51,242 nucleotides of DNA, from assembly GCF_029868745.1 (NCBI RefSeq), contig NZ_JARWOP010000233.1, forward strand, positions 1-51,242, read 5' to 3'. The position numbers and the translations under genes were made by a program. Below the pieces are notes generated by a model. The model was not told the DNA's origin and ran no database searches. It saw only the letters and a list, made by a program, of their open reading frames with translations. Positions 1-7,389 of the stretch are shown in pieces; position 1 is the first letter of the stretch; every line of letters starts with the position of its first letter. Origin of the DNA: Nocardia wallacei (GTDB lineage Bacteria; Actinomycetota; Actinomycetes; Mycobacteriales; Mycobacteriaceae).

Positions 1-2
1 AC

Positions 3-134
3 CAGCATGCGTTCATCGAGGTCGAGACGCCGACCATGACGCGGTCGACCCCCGAGGGCGCGCGCGACTTCGAGGTCCCGGCCCGCCTGCAGCCCGGCAA
101 GTTCTACGCGCTGCCGCAGAGCCCGCAGCTGTTC
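3..134 (+). CDS. aspS: Aspartyl-tRNA synthetase fragment (both ends missing)
   Basis: Frame 3 reads an uninterrupted stretch of the class II aspartyl-tRNA synthetase catalytic core, including [17 protein letters not shown] and [10 protein letters not shown] (codons up to about base 134). The family continues after PQLF with KQLLMVAG and the rest of the ATP-binding core. Here the frame changes abruptly to unrelated sequence, so the gene is cut on both sides. The sharp loss of similarity in mid-domain, at a contig edge, is more like a misassembly than a biological pseudogene. AspRS would charge tRNA-Asp (or tRNA-Asn as well) in the cytoplasm. Nothing nearby relates to it. Confidence 0.8.
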
Positions 135-193
135 CCGCTGGGTCCACGGCAGCAGGGCGGTGGCGCGGACTTTGCCCTCACTCATCCGGCCAC
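135..193 (-). CDS. Possible 5' end of an unidentified gene, cut by the left-end junction
   Basis: On the minus strand an ATG at 193 opens a reading frame beginning [19 protein letters not shown]. It lies 82 bases downstream of the amidohydrolase stop and in the same direction, so it could be the next gene of that operon. The frame stays open to base 1, but beyond about base 135 it is merely the complement of the aspS fragment, so only about 19 codons can be native. No clear ribosome binding site and no recognisable domain are present. Bases 194-275 hold nothing else I can support. Confidence 0.25.
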
Positions 194-275
194 CCGGGGG
201 CACGGGCGCGCTCGTACCGGCGGGGTCGCGGCCGCCTCCGAGACGCGCCCGCGGGTGTCGGCCGGGCCACCGCCG

Positions 276-1529
276 TCAGCTCGCCCTCGCGGCGTAGGCC
301 TCGGCGTACTCCTTGCGGGACGTGGTCGAGGTGTCGACATCCTTCGCCTGGGCGCGCAGCGCGCCGACCGTCGCCTGTTCCTTCGGGATGTGCGCGAACG
401 GGTCCCAGTTCAGGAAGCGGCAGGCGTTCTCCCAGGTGATCTTGTTGATATCGGCGTCACTGGCCCCGGCCGCCTGCAGCTCCTCGAGCACGAATTCCGG
501 CGCGTTCGGCCAGATCGAATCCGAGTGCGGGTAGTCGCATTCCCACGCGATGTTCTCGATGCCGATGTCGTGGCGCATCTTCAGCGAGGTGCGGTCGGTG
601 ACGTAGCAGGCGATGGTGTGCTCCCGGAACACCTCGCTGGGCATCTTGCCGCCGAAGTCGCGGCGCAGCCACTTCTGGTTGGTGTAGTGCCGGTCGGAGC
701 GGTCCAGGAAGAACGGGATCCAGCCGACGCCGCCCTCGGAGAAGGCGACCTTGAGCTTCGGGTAGGTGCGGAACGCCGGGCCCCACAGCAGATCCTGGGC
801 CGCGATCAGCGACACGCTCGGCGCCAGCACCATGAGGTTGTCGATCGGTGCGTTGGGCGCCAGGTTCAGCACCCGGAAACCCTGGCCGATATGCAGATTC
901 ATCACCGTGCCGTGGTCGGACAGCGCGGCCAGCACCGGGCCCCAGTAGTCCATGTCGTGGTAGCTGGGCAGGCCGTCGAGGTGCGGCAGCTCCGGCATCG
1001 ACACCGAATGGCAGCCCTTCTCCGCGACCCGCGCGATCTCGGCGACCGCCAGCTTCGGATCCCACAGCGGCAGAATCGACAGCGGAATGAACCGGCCGGG
1101 ATACGCGCCCGCCCAGTCCTCGATGTGCCAGTCGTTGTAGGCCTGGATCATCGCGACGGTGATCTCGTCCTTGAAGTAGGCCAGGTGCCCCGCGCTGAAT
1201 CCGGCGAAGGTGGGGAAGCACATCGAGGTGAGGATGCCGTTGGCGTTCATGTCGCGGATACGCTCGTGCACGTCGTACACGCCGGGCCGCATCTCCGCGT
1301 AGCCCGCCGGGTCGTAGCCCCATTCCTCCGGCGGCCACGACACCACGGCGTTGAGGCCGGTGACCCCGGTCGGCCGGTCCCGGTAGACCCAGCGGTCGAT
1401 GCCCTTCTCGTCCACGACGACCTTGGGCGCCAGATCCGCCCACTTCTTCGGGACATGGCCGTCGAACATGTGGATCGGCTCGACCACATGGTCGTCGATA
1501 CTTACCAGGATCATGTCGTCGATGTTCAC
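276..1529 (-). CDS. Amidohydrolase family 2 protein (ACMSD-like metal-dependent hydrolase or decarboxylase)
   Basis: 417-residue TIM-barrel amidohydrolase of the group that includes aminocarboxymuconate-semialdehyde decarboxylase. The N-terminus carries the metal-site segment SIDDHVVEP (residues 10-18), and near residue 330 the late motif [10 protein letters not shown] supplies the usual Asp. Members of this group often sit in actinobacterial steroid or aromatic catabolic clusters as decarboxylases or C-C/C-N hydrolases; the substrate cannot be told. The GTG at 1529 is chosen because GAGGAG lies just upstream and upstream residues do not look like the family. A GAGAAT-type palindrome lies about 80 bases upstream at 1607-1621. 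Two further paralogues lie at 25288 and 26459. Confidence 0.85.
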   Translation of the reverse strand: MNIDDMILVSIDDHVVEPIHMFDGHVPKKWADLAPKVVVDEKGIDRWVYRDRPTGVTGLNAVVSWPPEEWGYDPAGYAEMRPGVYDVHERIRDMNANGILTSMCFPTFAGFSAGHLAYFKDEITVAMIQAYNDWHIEDWAGAYPGRFIPLSILPLWDPKLAVAEIARVAEKGCHSVSMPELPHLDGLPSYHDMDYWGPVLAALSDHGTVMNLHIGQGFRVLNLAPNAPIDNLMVLAPSVSLIAAQDLLWGPAFRTYPKLKVAFSEGGVGWIPFFLDRSDRHYTNQKWLRRDFGGKMPSEVFREHTIACYVTDRTSLKMRHDIGIENIAWECDYPHSDSIWPNAPEFVLEELQAAGASDADINKITWENACRFLNWDPFAHIPKEQATVGALRAQAKDVDTSTTSRKEYAEAYAARAS

Positions 1530-1606
1530 GGGACTCCTCGCTGTTCGTGCGGAATGTCGTACGGGTCGACCCCGAGCGTGGCGCGAGATTTTCAATCTCC
1601 ACCTAC

Positions 1607-1621
1607 GAGAATGATACTCTC
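1607..1621. promoter_or_regulatory. Operator copy A (GAGAAT-type palindrome)
   Basis: GAGAATGATACTCTC is an imperfect inverted repeat about 80 bases upstream of the amidohydrolase start. On the minus strand it contains TATCAT, which fits a -10 hexamer (TANNNT). Four other copies and several weaker ones lie at operon starts elsewhere in the window, which is the main argument that it is functional. Confidence 0.6.
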
Positions 1622-1693
1622 GCATCTGGCGTAGACGATACACTCAGGGTCCTGCCGAGGGCAGGGAATCCGGCGACGCGGGTGCTCGCCGGT

Positions 1694-2308
1694 TCATCGC
1701 CGCCCGGGTGGCGCGGTCGCGACGCTGTCGGAGAAGCCCGTCTCCAGCGCGCGCAGGGCGGTATCGAGATACTCGGTGAGATCGGCGTCGGCGCGCTGGA
1801 CCCAGCTGTCGTAGGCGGCGCGGCACACCGCCAGGGTCGCCCGGCCGACCGCGAGGCAGTACAGCGAGTCCGCCGGACGTCCGGTGCGCCGGGCGGCGAA
1901 GTCGCTGATCGCCCGCTCCCATGCGTGGTAATGCACCGCCGCGCTGGCGATCAGATCCGGGACCGAGCTGAGCAGGATCATGCGCATCCGCAGTTCGGGC
2001 ACGTCGGCGGTCTGATATCGGTTGGCCGCCAGCACGGCGCGGCGGATGGCGGCGAGCAGGCCGAGATCCGCCGGCGCGCGGTCGAGTTGGGCGCGGATCG
2101 CGCCGACCTCCGTATCGAAGCGGTGCCACAGCACCGCGGCCTTCGAGTCGAAGTAGCGGAAGAACGTGCGCCGGCTGACGCCCGCGATCGCGGCGATCTG
2201 TTCGACGGTCGTCTCCTCGAAGCCCTGCGTCGTGAACAGCCGCAGCGCGACGAGCTCCAGTTCGCGGCGACTGGTGCCGCGGGGGCGGCCCGATCTTGTT
2301 TCTGACAC
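1694..2308 (-). CDS. mftR: MftR-like TetR-family transcriptional regulator
   Basis: 204-residue TetR/AcrR regulator. After GRPRGTSRRELE comes a helix-turn-helix of the form TTVEQIAAIAGVSRRTFFRYF (about residues 32-52), then DSKAAVLWHRFD and an all-helical ligand domain. These features match the mycofactocin regulator MftR, which in mycobacteria is reported to respond to long-chain acyl-CoA. A GTG start is used. TAATGT (2320-2315 on this strand) lies six bases upstream of it, so the transcript is probably leaderless. The gene diverges from the 35-codon ORF and mftE-like gene, and a perfect palindrome lies between them, as expected for an autoregulated repressor. The radical-SAM genes normally next to MftR are missing. 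Confidence 0.75.
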   Translation of the reverse strand: MSETRSGRPRGTSRRELELVALRLFTTQGFEETTVEQIAAIAGVSRRTFFRYFDSKAAVLWHRFDTEVGAIRAQLDRAPADLGLLAAIRRAVLAANRYQTADVPELRMRMILLSSVPDLIASAAVHYHAWERAISDFAARRTGRPADSLYCLAVGRATLAVCRAAYDSWVQRADADLTEYLDTALRALETGFSDSVATAPPGRR

Positions 2309-2345
2309 GCAATGACATTATCGTAAATGGAGAACAGCATTTCCA

Positions 2346-2366
2346 TTTCGTCACTGTGTGACGAAA
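2346..2366. promoter_or_regulatory. Perfect 21-bp palindrome, putative MftR-like operator
   Basis: Arms TTTCGTCAC and GTGACGAAA pair perfectly around TGT. The site lies 38 bases upstream of the mftR-like start and 22 bases upstream of the 35-codon ORF, so one bound dimer could control both directions. Its sequence is unlike the GAGAAT operators, so it probably belongs to a different regulator. Confidence 0.65.
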
Positions 2367-2387
2367 GCGCACATCCGGGGAGTCCTC

Positions 2388-2495
2388 ATGATCGACGACG
2401 CTGTGGAGACGGAGCACGATTCGGTACGCGACGCGGGGTCGTACCGGGCCGGAATCCGGTGTGCGGCACCGCTGTCGCGCGAGGTGCTGTCATGA
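2388..2495 (+). CDS. Small ORF of 35 codons between mftR-like and mftE-like genes
   Basis: ATG at 2388 is preceded by GGGGAG at good spacing, and the TGA overlaps the next start as ATGA (2492-2495), so the ORF is well placed for translation and coupling. The product starts MIDDAVETEHDSVRDAG, is acidic at the N-terminus, has one Cys (residue 25) and ends in REVLS. It occupies the position of mftA, the mycofactocin precursor, but lacks the family's C-terminal IDGMCGVY core. It may be a decayed or diverged precursor, a leader peptide, or a chance ORF that serves translational coupling. Confidence 0.45.
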   Translation: MIDDAVETEHDSVRDAGSYRAGIRCAAPLSREVLS

Positions 2496-3184
2496 ACGGC
2501 CCGCGGTATCGGTTGGCCGACCTGACCTGGACGGAGATCCGGGATCGCGCGGCCGCCGGCGCCTTGCTGGCCGTTCCGGTCGGCGCCACGGCACCGCACG
2601 GGCCACATCTACCGGTATCCGCCGACACCGACGTCGCGGGCGCGCTGTGCGAGCGTTTGGCGCGGTCGCGCACCGACGTGCTGGTCGCGCCGCCCGTCGC
2701 CTATGGGTGTGGCGATGCGGTCGGCGCGCTGTCCATCGGGCAGTCGGCGCTGGAGCTGGTACTCACCGAGCTGGGGCGCAGCGCCTGCGAGACATTCGAG
2801 CGGGTGCTGCTGGTTTCGACGCATCACGGTAGCGCCGAACCGGTGGCCCGCGCCGTCGACCGGTTGCGGGCCGAGTCGCGCGACGTGCGGGCCTTCGCCC
2901 CGTACTGGAACGGTGATCCGCACGCCGGACGCACCGAGACGGCGTTGATGCTCGCCGTCCGTCCCCTGGCGGTCCGGGACTACCGGGCGGTGACGGGTGG
3001 TGCTCGCCGGGCGCCGGAACCGGTGCCGCCGTTGCGTTCCTGCGGCGTGCGCGCGATCAGCGACGCGGGCGTCCTCGGCGACCCGGCCGGTGCGACCGGA
3101 GCGGAGGGCGGCGTCCTCGCCGAGGCGTTGGTGCGGGCGCTGGCGGAGCGGATCGAGCGGTGGCACGAGACGGCGGCGGCATGA
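2492..3184 (+). CDS. mftE: MftE-like creatininase-family protein with altered active site
   Basis: 230 residues, creatinine amidohydrolase family, closest to MftE, the peptidase that removes the C-terminal Val-Tyr of the mycofactocin precursor. Shared features are GPHLPVSADTD near residue 35, VAYG, SIG, GDPHAGRTETALML and the late AGVLGDPAGATGAEG. The usual metal segment STEQHGPH reads ATAPHGPH, losing the Glu ligand; the loop SGEHQ between YG and SIG is missing; and NGHGGN reads STHHGS. The retained His and Asp positions may still bind one metal. Start ATG overlaps the upstream ORF. A paralogue with a different substrate, or a non-catalytic one, is more likely than a normal MftE. Confidence 0.7.
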   Translation: MNGPRYRLADLTWTEIRDRAAAGALLAVPVGATAPHGPHLPVSADTDVAGALCERLARSRTDVLVAPPVAYGCGDAVGALSIGQSALELVLTELGRSACETFERVLLVSTHHGSAEPVARAVDRLRAESRDVRAFAPYWNGDPHAGRTETALMLAVRPLAVRDYRAVTGGARRAPEPVPPLRSCGVRAISDAGVLGDPAGATGAEGGVLAEALVRALAERIERWHETAAA

Positions 3185-3215
3185 GGGCGATCCGGGCCGG
3201 AAGCGGGGTGGCGTC

Positions 3216-4052
3216 GTGGCGCGGGCTCGACACGTAGCGAATTCCACCGGGCATCGCCGGGTCGCCGTGGTGACCGGCGCGGCCCGGGGGATCGGCGCGG
3301 CCACCGTTTTGGCGCTGGCCGATCGCGGGTGGTCGGTGCTGGCGGTCGACGTGGCCGCCGACGATTCGGTGCTGCCGTACGCGATGGGGACCAAACAGGA
3401 ACTGCTCGCGGTCGCCACCGAGGCGGGCGGCCGGGTCAACCGGGTCGGCGCGGTGCGGCCGTTCGTGGCCGATGTCCGCGACGCCGACGCGCTGCGCGCC
3501 GCCGTGGCGGAGGCGGTGGACGCCTGGGGCGGGCTGGACGCGGCGATCGCCGCCGCCGGTGTGATCGCCGGGGGAGTGCCCCTGTGGGACATGCCGATCG
3601 AGCAGGAGCGTGCGGTGCTCGACGTCTGCCTGGGCGGTGTGACGAACCTGGCGCGCGCGGCCGTCCCGGCCCTGCTGGACCGCCCCGCCCCGCGATCGGG
3701 GCGATTCCTGGCCGTGGCGTCGGCCGCCGCGACGAAGGGGTTGCCGCAGCTGGCGGCCTACTGTGCGGCCAAAGCCGGTGTGGCGGGGCTGATCCGGGCG
3801 CTGGGCGCGGAACTAGGCGGCACCGGAGTCACGGCGAACGCGGTCAGTCCCGGCTCCACCGACACCGCGATCCTGGACGAGACCGCCCGCCTCTACGGCT
3901 TCTCCGATCCCGGGCGTTTCGGTGGGCAGCAGCCGGTGGGCAGGCTGCTCGAACCGGGCGAGATCGCCGCGGTGCTGGCCTTCCTCGCCGGGGCCGACAA
4001 CAGCGCGATGACCGGCGCGGTGATCCCCGTCGACGGCGGGCTCGCCCTATGA
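3216..4052 (+). CDS. Mycofactocin-associated SDR oxidoreductase
   Basis: 278-residue short-chain dehydrogenase. VVTGAARGIGAATV is the cofactor-binding glycine motif, NAG is replaced by AAAG, the catalytic segment is LAAYCAAKAG (Tyr-x3-Lys), and the C-terminus reads TGAVIPVDGG. The insert DDSVLPYAMGTKQELLAV after the first strands is typical of the SDR subfamily found beside mycofactocin genes, whose members hold NAD tightly and pass electrons to mycofactocin. It begins 31 bases after the mftE-like gene; GTG at 3216 has AAGCGGGG upstream. An 18-codon ORF of high third-position GC (3181-3237) overlaps the 5' end, so the exact start is uncertain. Confidence 0.75.
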   Translation: MARARHVANSTGHRRVAVVTGAARGIGAATVLALADRGWSVLAVDVAADDSVLPYAMGTKQELLAVATEAGGRVNRVGAVRPFVADVRDADALRAAVAEAVDAWGGLDAAIAAAGVIAGGVPLWDMPIEQERAVLDVCLGGVTNLARAAVPALLDRPAPRSGRFLAVASAAATKGLPQLAAYCAAKAGVAGLIRALGAELGGTGVTANAVSPGSTDTAILDETARLYGFSDPGRFGGQQPVGRLLEPGEIAAVLAFLAGADNSAMTGAVIPVDGGLAL

Positions 4053-4101
4053 CCGACTGGTGAACTCGACGACCGGGAAGACCTAGGAGACAGGAGTTCT
4101 C

Positions 4102-5040
4102 ATGGCGGGGCTGCCGCTGCTGCCCGGATTCGGTGAGCCGCTGCGCTATTCGGCCGAGGACGCGGCGGCGGCCGTCGGTATCCCGCTGGTGCAGGCCCGT
4201 CAGTACTGGCGGGCGCTCGGCTACCCGACGACCGGCGACACCGCGGTGGCGTTCGGCGCCTCGGACGTGCAACTGCTGCGCACCATCAGCGGCTACGTCT
4301 CGGAAAACGTCATGACCGAAGCGGATACGCTGCGCCTGACCCGGGTGCTGACGCGGGCGATCGCGCATTTGGCGCACCTGCAGGTGGAGATCCTGGCCAG
4401 CCAGCAGGCGCGGGCTCGGGCCGGCGGGATCGACGTGGTGGAGCAGATGATGCACCGGATGCCCGAGGTGCAGCGGGTGCTCGGGCAGATCTGGGTACGC
4501 CAATTGGCCGGCGCCATACGGGCTTTCGAGGCGGACGCCGATGCCGATCCGGGGGCGGCGGTGGCGGTGGGGTTCGCCGATATCGTCGATTTCACCGAGT
4601 TGAGCAGGCATCGCACCGACAGCGAACTGACCCGCATCGTCGGCCGCTTCGAATTCCGTTCCACCCAGGTGATTTTCGAGTCGGGCGGCAGCGTGGTGAA
4701 GACGCTGGGCGACGAGGTGCTGTTCACCGCGCACGACGCGGCTGCGGTGGCGGACATCGCGACTCGGCTGATCGCGCAGTTCGCCGCCGACCGCGACATT
4801 CCCGGGCTGCGGGTCGGGGTGGCGCTGGGACCGGTGATCCGGTATCTGGGCGACATCTTCGGCGTCACGGTCAATCTCGCCAGCCGCCTGACGACGCTGG
4901 CCGATCCCGACACGGTGCTGGCGGCGCCCGCGGTCGCCGAGGCGCTGGCCGCGCATCCGGGCTTCCACCTGAAACCCCTGCCGGACACCGTGATTCGCGG
5001 CATCGGGACGGTGGCGCCGGTGCTGGTCGAACGGCAATGA
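4102..5040 (+). CDS. Class III adenylate/guanylate cyclase with N-terminal helical regulatory domain
   Basis: 312 residues. Residues 1-150 form a helical regulatory region like that of mycobacterial Rv1264/Rv2212-type cyclases. The catalytic domain follows with VGFADIVDFTELS (metal Asp160), KTLGDEVLF (Lys200 for adenine, second metal Asp204), DIFGVTVNLASR (Asp251, transition-state Asn258 and Arg262). All residues needed for cAMP synthesis are present, with Lys/Asp favouring ATP. No membrane segment, so it is soluble. RBS AGGAG precedes the ATG. It overlaps the next gene by four bases. Whether it takes part in catabolic control here is unknown. Confidence 0.9.
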   Translation: MAGLPLLPGFGEPLRYSAEDAAAAVGIPLVQARQYWRALGYPTTGDTAVAFGASDVQLLRTISGYVSENVMTEADTLRLTRVLTRAIAHLAHLQVEILASQQARARAGGIDVVEQMMHRMPEVQRVLGQIWVRQLAGAIRAFEADADADPGAAVAVGFADIVDFTELSRHRTDSELTRIVGRFEFRSTQVIFESGGSVVKTLGDEVLFTAHDAAAVADIATRLIAQFAADRDIPGLRVGVALGPVIRYLGDIFGVTVNLASRLTTLADPDTVLAAPAVAEALAAHPGFHLKPLPDTVIRGIGTVAPVLVERQ

Positions 5041-5918
5041 GAGACAGCGAGAGGCGAATGGCCGAATTCTTCTTGTTCATACCGCAGATCCGGATGCCGA
5101 TGGCCGACATCGTGGAGCGCGCGCAGACCGCGGAGTCGGTCGGGTTCGACGGGGTGGCGTTCATCGATCACCTGGTGGCGCCGGGCGCGGAGCACCAGCC
5201 GCTGTGGGAGGCGATGACGGTCGCGAGCTGGGTGGCGGCGCGGACGAACCGGCTGCGGGTCGGGCACCTGGTGCTGTGCGACGCGTTCCGGCATCCCGCG
5301 GTGCTCGCCAAGCAGGCGGTGACGCTGCACGAGGCGTCCGGCGGCAGATTCGAGCTCGGGCTCGGGTCCGGTTCGATACCGGCGGAATTGGTCCGGTTCG
5401 AGATCACTCGAGCGCGGGCGGCGGAACGCCGAGAGCGGCTCGAGCGCACGCTGGCGTCGTTGCGGCGGTACTGGGGCACGACGGCGGAAGCCCAAGTGCC
5501 GCAACCGTCCACGCCGATTCCGCTGGTGCTCGGCGGGACCGGGGCGAAGACGCTGGAGCTGGTCCGGGAGTACGCGACCTGGTGGAATCTGCCCGCGACG
5601 GAACTGGGCCGGTTACCCGACCTGCTGCCCTCGATCGGCTCGGCGGGGGCCTCGATTCAGCAGATGATCGGTTTCGTGGGGGCCGGGCAGTCCGCGGCGG
5701 AGGTGCGGGCGGTGAGCGAGCGCCGCTTCGGCTATCTCGGCGACGGGCTGCGATGCGGGGACGCCGACGATCTGGTGGAGCATTTCGGTGGTCTGGCGCG
5801 GCTCGGCGTGCGGCGTTTCTATGTGTGGTTCGCGGACTTCGCGCCGCCCGCGACACTGGCGGAGTTCGGGGAGTCGGTGGTGCAGGTTCTGCGTGGCGCG
5901 GGAGCGCACCCGCGCTGA
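5037..5918 (+). CDS. LLM-class flavin-dependent oxidoreductase
   Basis: 293 residues with a luciferase-like TIM barrel: FFLFIPQIRMP at the start, VGFDGVAFIDHL, LRVGHLVLCDAFRHPAVLA, and SGGRFELGLGSGS, the usual flavin phosphate region. The family uses FMNH2 or F420; the short length and GLGSGS suggest the F420/FMN oxidoreductase group, not a true luciferase. ATG at 5037 overlaps the cyclase stop as ATGA. A second ATG at 5058 with AGAGG three bases upstream is an equally possible start and gives a cleaner family N-terminus. The gene ends five bases before the converging amidohydrolase. Confidence 0.8.
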   Translation: MRDSERRMAEFFLFIPQIRMPMADIVERAQTAESVGFDGVAFIDHLVAPGAEHQPLWEAMTVASWVAARTNRLRVGHLVLCDAFRHPAVLAKQAVTLHEASGGRFELGLGSGSIPAELVRFEITRARAAERRERLERTLASLRRYWGTTAEAQVPQPSTPIPLVLGGTGAKTLELVREYATWWNLPATELGRLPDLLPSIGSAGASIQQMIGFVGAGQSAAEVRAVSERRFGYLGDGLRCGDADDLVEHFGGLARLGVRRFYVWFADFAPPATLAEFGESVVQVLRGAGAHPR

Positions 5919-5923
5919 ATGTC

Positions 5924-7297
5924 TCAGGCTCGGTACACCGGTCGGCCGTCCACGATGGTGGCGGCGATGAGGTCGGTGGTGGGGGTGCCCAGGAGATCGT
6001 TCGGTGGTGTGCGCAGCAAGGTCAGGTCCGCGGCTCCGCCGGGTTCGATGGTGCGACGGCGTCCGGGACAGTGTGCCTCCCCGAGGAACAATGCGACGGC
6101 CGTGTGGAGCGAAACGCTCTCGGCGTCAGACGGTTTCGCGGGCCGCTCGACGGCGGCGCGGACGACCGCCCACGGATCGGCGGATCCGAAGGGGGCGTCG
6201 GTCCCGGCCGCGACGGCGACACCGGCGTCGAGCAGTGACCGCAGCCGCCACAGGTCGGGTTGTTCGTCGGCGGGCACGTCCCGGGCGTACTGGTCGGCGC
6301 GCTCGATCGGGAAGTGCGGTTGCGTGATCACCGGTAGCCCGTGGTCCCGCAGCCACGACATCGACTCCGCCGGGATGATCGCGCCGTGCTCGATACGGTC
6401 GCCGCGGCGCACTCCGGCGCTGTCCAGCGCGGCCATGGTCACGATCAGCTGTACCCGCGTGACACAGTGCACCGCAACGGATCTGCCCGCCGCGTGCGCG
6501 GCGCGGAACTGGTCGGTGAGATCGTCCAGCGGCGGCAGCGCGGTGTCGTCGAGCAGGAATTTGGTGGGGCCCAGCGTGAATCGCGGCTCGGGCGGTCCGG
6601 ACAGGCCCGGCGGGGCCATGCAGTGCATCCGCTGCACGATGCGCCGGTCGGCGACCAGCTCCGCGAACCCGTCGATATCGGCCTGCCGCAGTGCCGGAGT
6701 GGCGTCGGTGAAGCCGGTGATCCCGCGCGCGGCCGCGGCGGCGCTCACTCCGGCCGGGTCGGGTGGCGCCGACCGCAGGCCCTCCGCCAGCCACGCGTCC
6801 ATTCGCCACAGCCGACCCGTCGCGCGCCCGGCGGCATCGCGTTCCACGCCGGGGAGCGCGCATTCGTCCACGCGCAGTAGTTCGCAGGCACGGGAATTGA
6901 GCACCCACAACGCCCCCGACCGATGCTGCACCCGCACCGCGCGGCCGCTCACCATCCGGTCCAGCGCCCACCGGTCCAGCGGCTCGTCGCTCGTTTCGTG
7001 ATACCCGACGGCCCGAATCCACGTGTGGGCGGCCGCTTCTCGATCGGCCCGGCGCAACCGCTCAGCGAGGTTGCTTGCCGGGGGCTCGTCGAGCCGCACC
7101 GATGCCGCGAGCGCCGCCGTAGCCCGCACATGTGTGTGGTGATCGTGCAATCCCGGCAACAGCCACCCACCCCGCGCGTCGATATCCTCCTCGCCCACTT
7201 CCGCCCGCAGACCCCGCCCGCAGTCGGTGATGCGCCCCCGAGACCACCGCACATCGGTACACGCGCTCCCGAATACCGTCGCATTGCGAATCAGCAT
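5924..7297 (-). CDS. Amidohydrolase family 3 (YtcJ-like) protein
   Basis: 457 residues. It opens with the small beta-sandwich strand MLIRNATVFG and then DARGGWLLPGLHDHHTHV (HxH metal motif near residue 55). Later metal or catalytic segments are VAVHCVT (about residue 290), DRIEHG, and AAGTDAPFGSADPW near 390, and it closes with the beta-sandwich strand ATIVDGRPVYRA. YtcJ-type enzymes hydrolyse N-acyl or cyclic amide bonds; no substrate can be assigned. It is last in a minus-strand operon after the CoA-transferase (92-base gap, in which I see nothing clear). The upstream open frame to 8584 is only the shadow of the CoA-transferase. Confidence 0.85.
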   Translation of the reverse strand: MLIRNATVFGSACTDVRWSRGRITDCGRGLRAEVGEEDIDARGGWLLPGLHDHHTHVRATAALAASVRLDEPPASNLAERLRRADREAAAHTWIRAVGYHETSDEPLDRWALDRMVSGRAVRVQHRSGALWVLNSRACELLRVDECALPGVERDAAGRATGRLWRMDAWLAEGLRSAPPDPAGVSAAAAARGITGFTDATPALRQADIDGFAELVADRRIVQRMHCMAPPGLSGPPEPRFTLGPTKFLLDDTALPPLDDLTDQFRAAHAAGRSVAVHCVTRVQLIVTMAALDSAGVRRGDRIEHGAIIPAESMSWLRDHGLPVITQPHFPIERADQYARDVPADEQPDLWRLRSLLDAGVAVAAGTDAPFGSADPWAVVRAAVERPAKPSDAESVSLHTAVALFLGEAHCPGRRRTIEPGGAADLTLLRTPPNDLLGTPTTDLIAATIVDGRPVYRA

Positions 7298-7389
7298 GTC
7301 GGCTCGCCCTGCCTCTCGGCCACGAAAGGGACTGCGCGGGAGCGTCTTCCACGTATGGCGCGAATTGAGGCGGCGGTTGCGGGCATGGC

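Noticed and set aside
36..1634. 532-codon open frame on the plus strand
   Set aside because: Apart from the short aspS piece at its start it is the complement of the amidohydrolase; its residues are Arg/Val/His-rich low-complexity typical of antisense frames in high-GC DNA.
2388..2495. Calling the 35-codon ORF mftA
   Set aside because: It lacks the C-terminal IDGMCGVY core that defines the mycofactocin precursor.
3181..3237. 18-codon ORF overlapping the mftE-like stop (ATGA), with high third-position GC
   Set aside because: Too short to support and overlaps the SDR start; kept only as a caution about that start.
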